Shown here: positions 34,553-39,442 of the stretch, one piece after another
Layout of the letters: every line of letters starts with the position of its first letter
How positions within the stretch are numbered: the stretch's first letter is position 1
Assembly (NCBI GenBank): GCA_017615245.1
Contig: JAGAAL010000057.1
Coordinates: 1 to 39,442, forward strand
DNA length: 39,442 nt
Origin: Bacteroidaceae bacterium
Lineage (GTDB): Bacteria; Bacteroidota; Bacteroidia; Bacteroidales; Bacteroidaceae
Direction of reading: 5' to 3'
The notes under the pieces: model-generated
Databases searched by the model: none
What the model saw: only the letters and a program-made list of their open reading frames with translations
What the model was told of the DNA's origin: nothing
Translations under genes and position numbers: made by a program

Positions 34553-35527
34553 ATGGGAAAAGCAAAACCTTTTATCAAGTGGGTTGGCGGCAAGAGTCAG
34601 CTCATTGAACAACTGGATGCACAACTTCCAGCTGACTTTGATAATTGGGAGAATGTAACGTACATAGAACCATTTGTGGGTGGTGGAGCAATGCTCTTCT
34701 ATATGCTTCAACGTTATCCTAATATCCAACACGCTATTATCAATGATATAAATCCAGATTTGGCAATATGCTACCGAACTGTCAGAGATACCCCTGAACA
34801 GTTAATAGAGTCATTAATGGATATTGAGAATGCGTATTTGGCTCTTGAAACGGAAGAAGGAAGAAAAGACTTTTTCATGGCTGCTCGTTATAGGTATAAC
34901 GAGAAGAATCTTGACCCCATCGAGAATACAACAAAATTCTTCTTCCTGAATAGGACTTGTTTCAATGGTCTTTATCGAGTAAACAAGAAGGGATTATTCA
35001 ATGTTCCTTTCGGGAAATATGCAAATCCAACAATATGCGATCCTGAAACCATAAGGAAAGATAGCGAGTTGTTGCAACGCGTGGAGATTCTAAATAGTGA
35101 CTTTGAGACAACATTTGAACATGCACGTGGCAATACTCTTTTTTACTTCGACCCTCCATACCGTCCGTTGAGTGACACCTCAAGTTTCAATGATTATGCG
35201 AAAGAAGCTTTTAATGATGATGCTCAGGTGCGTCTAAAAGAGTATTGCGACCATATTAACGAAGCAGGGTTTCATTTCATGCTAAGCAACTCGGATTGTA
35301 AGGGCAAGAATGAAAATGACAACTTCTTTGATGTATTGTATGGCGCGTATCAGATTGAAAGAGTCTGGGCTTCAAGAAGCATTAACTCTAATCCTGAAAA
35401 GCGAGGAAAGTTGACAGAAATACTTGTTCACAATTATCTGGACACTAAGCATAACTATCAGACAAACCTTTTACAATTTGTGGCAAATAAGAATGCTCGA
35501 GTTGTTGCAATGGCTGTAAATCAATAA
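34553..35527 (+). CDS. D12-class DNA adenine N6-methyltransferase (DpnM/Dam-like)
   Basis: The 324-residue enzyme uses SAM to methylate adenine, most probably in GATC. FIKWVGGKSQL (7-17) is the D12 SAM-binding start, EPFVGGGAML follows, RTCFNGLYRVN (134-144) is the D12 signature, and DPPY (200-203) is the catalytic motif IV. It is followed after 6 bases by a DpnII-type endonuclease, which supports GATC as target. Codons are AT-rich compared with the genes before 33 kb. Confidence 0.92.
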   Translation: MGKAKPFIKWVGGKSQLIEQLDAQLPADFDNWENVTYIEPFVGGGAMLFYMLQRYPNIQHAIINDINPDLAICYRTVRDTPEQLIESLMDIENAYLALETEEGRKDFFMAARYRYNEKNLDPIENTTKFFFLNRTCFNGLYRVNKKGLFNVPFGKYANPTICDPETIRKDSELLQRVEILNSDFETTFEHARGNTLFYFDPPYRPLSDTSSFNDYAKEAFNDDAQVRLKEYCDHINEAGFHFMLSNSDCKGKNENDNFFDVLYGAYQIERVWASRSINSNPEKRGKLTEILVHNYLDTKHNYQTNLLQFVANKNARVVAMAVNQ

Positions 35528-35533
35528 TATAAT

Positions 35534-36352
35534 ATGAGAGACTTTAACAAATTCATGTCTCAGCTTCAAGAGACGAACCAAACACTTGATTTCTTCTGCG
35601 ATTTCGATAAAATTGCAGCAAATGTAGATAATATCAAACTAAGCTTATGTATGCTAAATAGTATGATTGGCACTACAGATTTAAGGAAGAGTGTTGAAAC
35701 TATATGGAATCGTGACCGTACCGCATTCAGCGTGATGGATATTCTTATTGCTGTTCGTAGCGAAGGCAAAAAAGCGGTTCTTAATTCCGCTGGTCAATGT
35801 ATTATTCTCGATAGGCTCTTCACCAGTATTGATGGCGTGTTGGAGTATCTTGAAGGAACAGGTCTTGCAGATTTGTTCCGTCAAAAGAAGATAAACGATT
35901 TGGTTGATTATGTTTTTGGAATTGAAACAGGTCTCGATAGTAATGCAAGAAAGAATCGTAGTGGTCATGTCATGGAAAGTATGGTAGCTAACATTTTGGA
36001 CAAGAATGGAGTTAAGTACCGTCAGGAGGTATATTCAACGGAATGGCCAAACCTCCAGAAAGTCCTTGGCGATGATGAAAAGAGATTTGATTTCGTAATC
36101 AAAACTACTTCTAAAACCTATTTGATAGAAGTGAATTTCTATAGTGGAGGTGGTTCAAAACTTAACGAAGTCGCACGCTCTTATTCTGATATTGCTCCAA
36201 AGGTTAACTCGGTGCCAGGTTTTGAATTTGTGTGGATTACAGATGGTATTGGCTGGAAGAGCGCAAGAAACAAATTGCAAGAGGCTTATTCTATTATTCC
36301 AAGTATCTACAACCTTACAGATATTGTTGATTTTATTAAATTTGTAAAATAA
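35534..36352 (+). CDS. Type II restriction endonuclease, DpnII/MboI-like (GATC)
   Basis: The 272-residue protein matches the DpnII family. GLDSNARKNRSGHVME (133-148) holds a conserved Glu, KRFDFVI (183-189) the active-site Asp, and LIEVNFYSGGGSKLNEVARSY (197-217) the EVN variant of the PD-(D/E)XK core, with the family's GGGSKLNEVAR. DpnII cuts unmethylated GATC, so the adjacent D12 methyltransferase would protect host DNA. Length fits known members (about 270-290). Confidence 0.9.
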   Translation: MRDFNKFMSQLQETNQTLDFFCDFDKIAANVDNIKLSLCMLNSMIGTTDLRKSVETIWNRDRTAFSVMDILIAVRSEGKKAVLNSAGQCIILDRLFTSIDGVLEYLEGTGLADLFRQKKINDLVDYVFGIETGLDSNARKNRSGHVMESMVANILDKNGVKYRQEVYSTEWPNLQKVLGDDEKRFDFVIKTTSKTYLIEVNFYSGGGSKLNEVARSYSDIAPKVNSVPGFEFVWITDGIGWKSARNKLQEAYSIIPSIYNLTDIVDFIKFVK

Positions 36353-36353
36353 T

Positions 36354-36626
36354 ATGGCTTGTAACAAAGATCATTCTCAGATTCAAAGAATTATGGCAAC
36401 TCTGCCTACTGACCAAGGTGGAGTCGGCCGACATAAATGTGCTGCTTGTGCTTACGAAGCAGGGTATCAAGCAGGATACAATCTTAACGGTACGTTGAGT
36501 GTTGATAATGTTTTATTACACTTGGAAGAGAGTCAGGCAAAAGCGCAACGACATAAAAGTCCACATGCTGCTTTTGCATTAGGTTATTATCACGGAGTAT
36601 GCCAACGAACAAACGACGACAATTAA
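36354..36626 (+). CDS. Small CxxC protein with internal duplication, unknown function
   Basis: The 90-residue protein starts one base after the endonuclease stop. It has RHKCAACAYEAGYQAGY (26-42, CxxC at 29-32) and, 40 residues later, RHKSPHAAFALGYYHGV (66-82). The two segments align as RHK then A-aromatic-x-x-GYxxG, so the protein looks like two copies of one short unit, only the first keeping cysteines. I do not know its function. Its place inside the operon suggests a role in restriction, its control, or in DNA or metal binding. Confidence 0.75.
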   Translation: MACNKDHSQIQRIMATLPTDQGGVGRHKCAACAYEAGYQAGYNLNGTLSVDNVLLHLEESQAKAQRHKSPHAAFALGYYHGVCQRTNDDN

Positions 36627-36627
36627 T

Positions 36628-37152
36628 ATGATTAAAGGCGGAGTAGGTGGTGGTAATACCATCACAGGATTAATCTATGAAGGTAAGGTTGACCTATCGA
36701 CCTATCTATCTCAACAAAATGATTATGAAGTAAAAGGCTCAGAAGTCTTTTATAAAGGGAATGTAGTTGCCTATGTTTTTAAAAAACATGAGTTTTACAG
36801 GTTCCTAAATAAAAATGGCGTTGACTGGAAACAAAAAATTTCTAGTCAGTTACTTCCCGACAACTGCATTTATGTAATTGTCAACAATACTCTGTTTATT
36901 ATTGAAGTAAAGAATCAAAATGTTGGAGGTAGTGTTGATGAAAAATTGCAGACATGCGATTTCAAGAGAAAACAATATATTAAATTGCTATCTCAGTTAA
37001 ATATCGAAGTAGAATACGTTTATATACTTAGTCAATGGTTTAAGAATCCAAAATATAAGGATGTCTTGGACTACATAATTAGTGTAAATTGCCATTATTA
37101 CTTTGATTATATTCCACTTCAAAAATTGGGGTTGCCTGTACCTGAACAATGA
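36628..37152 (+). CDS. PD-(D/E)XK nuclease, probable second restriction endonuclease
   Basis: The 174-residue protein has a clean PD-(D/E)XK core: Pro77-Asp78, then Glu93-Val-Lys95 in LFIIEVKNQ. A conserved-looking N-terminus KGGVGGGNTITGLIYE (3-18) and GSVDEKLQTCDFKRKQY (101-117) complete the fold. I recognise this as a widespread nuclease-like family but cannot name a characterised member. Its stop overlaps the start of the next methyltransferase by ATGA, the arrangement of an R-M pair. A nicking or Vsr-like repair role is an alternative. Confidence 0.75.
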   Translation: MIKGGVGGGNTITGLIYEGKVDLSTYLSQQNDYEVKGSEVFYKGNVVAYVFKKHEFYRFLNKNGVDWKQKISSQLLPDNCIYVIVNNTLFIIEVKNQNVGGSVDEKLQTCDFKRKQYIKLLSQLNIEVEYVYILSQWFKNPKYKDVLDYIISVNCHYYFDYIPLQKLGLPVPEQ

Positions 37153-38027
37153 TTCCATCATACTATAAATCATCCAACAACGACTTCACCTTGATTCAAG
37201 GTGATTGCGTAGAGACTTTGTCAAAATTTAACTTTGGATTTGACATGGTCTTTGCTGATCCACCATACTTTTTGTCAGGCGGTGGCATATCATGTCAAAG
37301 TGGGCAGGTCGTTTGTGTTGATAAAGGTGAATGGGATAAACCTTCAACTCCTGAAGAAATGGATGCGTTTAATCTTAAATGGTTATCTGCTTGTAGAAAG
37401 CACATGAAAGATAATGCAACTATTTGGATTTCTGGTACTCATCACAATATATTTAGTGTTCAGCAACAACTTCTGAAACTGGGCTTCAAAATACTGAATG
37501 TTATAACTTGGGCAAAAACCAATCCGCCGCCAAACATTTCTTGTCGATATTTTACATATTCGGCGGAGTTCATCATCTGGGCAAGAAAGTCACAAAAAGT
37601 AGCTCATTACTACAACTATGATTTGATGAAGCAACTTAATGGAGACAAACAAATGACAGATGTGTGGCAATTGCCAGCCATTGGACGTTGGGAGAAGTCA
37701 TGTGGTAAGCACCCGACACAAAAGCCACTGGGAGTTTTAGCAAGATTGATTCAAGCCAGTACTCAACCAGGGGCGTGGATTCTTGACCCCTTTAATGGAA
37801 GTGCGACAACTGGTATTGCTGCAAACTTACTTGGCAGAAAATACCTTGGGTTAGAAATAGAAGATGAATTCCTTTCAATGAGTAAAGCCAGAAGAGAAGA
37901 AATAGAGAATAGTGCCGTTCGTAGCGACTATCTGGAAAGATTGGCTAAGGCAAAAATAATTCTGCCTCCTGATAACTTCTTTGTGGCGGATGACCCTGAT
38001 ATAAATTACGGAGTGCCTTGGTTATAA
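37149..38027 (+). CDS. Beta-class DNA methyltransferase (DpnA/HinfI-like)
   Basis: The 292-residue protein has the beta-class order: catalytic DPPY (37-40) in FADPPYFLSGGGISCQSGQ, then motif I near the C-terminus, DPFNGSATTG (213-222). NPPPNISCRYFTYSAEFIIWA and GKHPTQKPLGVLARLI are shared with DpnA, the second methylase of DpnII systems, and more loosely with GANTC methylases. Motif I has Ala where FxGxGTTG usually has Gly. It may be the second GATC enzyme of a DpnII-type system or the mate of the upstream PD-(D/E)XK protein with another site. Confidence 0.88.
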   Translation: MIPSYYKSSNNDFTLIQGDCVETLSKFNFGFDMVFADPPYFLSGGGISCQSGQVVCVDKGEWDKPSTPEEMDAFNLKWLSACRKHMKDNATIWISGTHHNIFSVQQQLLKLGFKILNVITWAKTNPPPNISCRYFTYSAEFIIWARKSQKVAHYYNYDLMKQLNGDKQMTDVWQLPAIGRWEKSCGKHPTQKPLGVLARLIQASTQPGAWILDPFNGSATTGIAANLLGRKYLGLEIEDEFLSMSKARREEIENSAVRSDYLERLAKAKIILPPDNFFVADDPDINYGVPWL

Positions 38028-38043
38028 GTTTTGCTCAACAAGG

Positions 38044-38868
38044 ATGACATTAGAAAATTTAGATGGGATTAAGGTCTTTATAATCGAATCGCTTCGTAAT
38101 GGAGATAAAAAGACTGGTGAAGATTTGAAAGATAATCTTCGCCAGATTTGGTATGACCAGAATTTGATTTCTGACTTTGATTGTCAATATACTTATGTTC
38201 ATGACTCAAATGACTTAATTTTCACTATCAAGGATATTGAAAAACAAGTAACAACAAGTAACAAGTTGCCAATTCTCCAAATTGAATGTCATGGCTCATC
38301 AGATGGACTTCAATTAGGTTCAATGGAAATGGTCACATGGAAAGAACTCTTCAATTATATAAGACCTATTAATATTGCATCATACAATCTATTGATGCTC
38401 AATCTATCAATGTGTAATGGAGAGACTGTAATAAGATATATTGATCCGACGCAAAGAGCACCATTTAGAGCTGTCACAGGTCCAATTGGTGAAGTATTGC
38501 CTGAGGTCTTAGAAAAAGCGTGGTTATGTTTTTATGAGAATTACATAAAAGCTTTGACAGAAGATTATGGCCTTCATAAACTTGCTCAATCATCAGGATT
38601 AATTTATTATACCCAAGATTTTATTTTTGACGCTTACTATGATTTAGCCAATCAGAATCCTGAACTTTTTGAAGCATTGAGAAAAAAGGAGTTGTACGAA
38701 ATGTATGTTGCAGAAGGACCTCTCTTGATAGATCCAAAAGTTCATAGTTTATGGGTTGCAAAGGAACAAGCAAAAATCAAAGAGAAATATCGTTCAATGT
38801 TCTGCTACGATGATTTGAAAAGCCTTCAACAGGAAGCTTACAACAAGTTAAAACAAAGCGAAGAGTAA
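38044..38868 (+). CDS. Putative caspase/CHAT-like cysteine protease
   Basis: The 274-residue protein has the two catalytic signatures of the caspase-haemoglobinase fold. ILQIECHGSSDGLQL (77-91) has His83-Gly, and NLLMLNLSMCNGE (115-127) has Cys124 after a hydrophobic strand, 41 residues apart as is usual for CHAT and caspase-like domains. Between them WKELFNYIRPIN is a typical helix. The C-terminal half (150-274) is helical with no recognised domain. No signal peptide or membrane helix is present. It starts 16 bases after the methyltransferase and ends the operon. A protease effector that acts when restriction fails is a hypothesis from context only. Confidence 0.7.
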   Translation: MTLENLDGIKVFIIESLRNGDKKTGEDLKDNLRQIWYDQNLISDFDCQYTYVHDSNDLIFTIKDIEKQVTTSNKLPILQIECHGSSDGLQLGSMEMVTWKELFNYIRPINIASYNLLMLNLSMCNGETVIRYIDPTQRAPFRAVTGPIGEVLPEVLEKAWLCFYENYIKALTEDYGLHKLAQSSGLIYYTQDFIFDAYYDLANQNPELFEALRKKELYEMYVAEGPLLIDPKVHSLWVAKEQAKIKEKYRSMFCYDDLKSLQQEAYNKLKQSEE

Positions 38869-38876
38869 TATTTCAA

Positions 38877-38964
38877 GAACAAGCTTGCTTGTTCATCTTA
38901 TCAAAATTGATAATGGAAAAAGGAACCCCACTGACTATCTGCAGTTATGCCAAATGTCAGTGGG
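38877..38964. repeat. Three consecutive inverted repeats after the R-M cluster
   Basis: GAACAAGC-TT-GCTTGTTC (38877-38894), TTATCAA-AA-TTGATAA (38898-38913) and CCCACTGAC (38927-38935) with GTCAGTGGG (38956-38964, 20-base spacing) follow each other. No T-run follows the first hairpin, so a normal terminator is doubtful. Such clustered repeats occur at oriT, recombination or attachment sites. Confidence 0.6.
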
Positions 38965-39015
38965 TTAATTGTTCTCAAATTGTGTCACAGGCACCATGAT
39001 GGTAACATTATATGT

Positions 39016-39442
39016 TTAGAGCCAGTTGCACCATCTGCCAACTATCATGACTATGGCAGTGGCGAATACAAAGAAGCCCAAGACGAAGAAGAACCAGAAG
39101 AACCACTGGGCATAATGCCCAAGGTAACAGCCATCATATTCCTTATAGCGATTCATGGCTTTCTTGCGTTCTTCGACCAACATGGCATTGACAGTCTGAA
39201 TAGTTGTCTGTGCTTGGTTGATCAGCCATTCTCGCTGCTTGCTGAACATCTCTTGTATCTTCTCCCAGTCAGCATCAGAAACAGTCACCGACACCTTCAA
39301 CTTTGTGGGCGCATCTTCCATGACCTGATCAATATGCTCATTGATGGTGTCAACTTTGCCGCTGATGGTTGTAACAGCATTGTCTAATTTGTTTTCTGCA
39401 CGTTGGTACTGTTGAATTGCCGACTCCAGTCCGAGCCTGGCA
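39016..39442 (-). CDS. Partial coiled-coil membrane protein, perhaps mobilization-associated
   Basis: The frame is open from the right edge of the window to the stop at 39016; 141 residues are visible and the N-terminus is missing. The visible part is a coiled coil (AIQQYQRAENKLDNAVTTI, INEHIDQVMEDAP), a second helical region (DWEKIQEMFSKQREWLINQA) and one strong C-terminal transmembrane segment (WFFWFFFVLGFFVFATAIVM). Proteins of this shape lie near relaxase genes on Bacteroidales mobilizable elements, as I recall, but no relaxase is visible here. An ATG at 39321 inside the frame is unlikely to be the true start. Confidence 0.65.
   Translation of the reverse strand, partial: ARLGLESAIQQYQRAENKLDNAVTTISGKVDTINEHIDQVMEDAPTKLKVSVTVSDADWEKIQEMFSKQREWLINQAQTTIQTVNAMLVEERKKAMNRYKEYDGCYLGHYAQWFFWFFFVLGFFVFATAIVMIVGRWCNWL

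Noticed and set aside
38947-39387. Plus-strand 146-codon frame near the right edge
   Set aside because: The opposite strand holds a coherent coiled-coil and transmembrane protein open to the window edge, which is the better call.

Overview
The window looks like a chromosome segment of a Bacteroidales bacterium, most likely Prevotellaceae. The evidence is the repeated Bacteroidetes-type promoter (TAnnTTTG -7 box, often with TTTG 19-20 bp upstream), near absence of Shine-Dalgarno sequences, a BspA-like leucine-rich repeat protein with a dockerin-like tail, a FeoA-FeoB fusion, an Mrp protein without the CxxC motif, and the GT2-DUF4922 / SpoIID / AmpG-like gene set. Species cannot be fixed from the sequence alone. 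No rRNA, tRNA, CRISPR array or intact insertion sequence was recognised.

Layout. 1-6.5 kb, plus strand: housekeeping genes trmB, mrp, a helix-hairpin-helix protein, map, tsaD, pncC, rsmE and mazG. 6.5-8.7 kb, minus strand: metX and a radical SAM gene, separated by a 41-bp tandem repeat. 8.8-13.7 kb, plus strand: a tight three-gene unit (glycosyltransferase-DUF4922 fusion, SpoIID/LytB protein without a signal peptide, AmpG-like permease) that suggests uptake and cytoplasmic processing of cell-wall glycan. 13.7-14.9 kb, minus strand: two lipoprotein genes. 15.2-18.1 kb, plus strand: a GH51 arabinofuranosidase and a CE1-type esterase, together suited to arabinoxylan side chains.

18.4-31.8 kb, minus strand: a long run of FeoAB and its Cys-rich partner, a tandem Rid-fold protein, a lipoprotein, a Cu/Zn-type permease with HMA tail, rsmG, an MBL hydrolase, a sigma-54 activator, lptE, secG, a zinc-ribbon FHA protein, two tandem AraC-type regulators and nhaA. 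The last three genes are joined by ATGA overlaps. An iron-type alcohol dehydrogenase is divergent from feoAB (31.9-33.1 kb).

33.2-39.4 kb is accessory DNA. A BspA-like gene that has lost its 5' end borders an AT-rich, one-directional seven-gene cluster: XRE regulator, D12 adenine methyltransferase, DpnII-type endonuclease, a small CxxC protein, a PD-(D/E)XK nuclease, a DpnA-like beta-class methyltransferase and a caspase/CHAT-like putative cysteine protease. Three inverted repeats follow, then the 3' end of a membrane coiled-coil gene that runs off the window. This stacked restriction-modification plus protease cluster is the best candidate for an undescribed defence system here.
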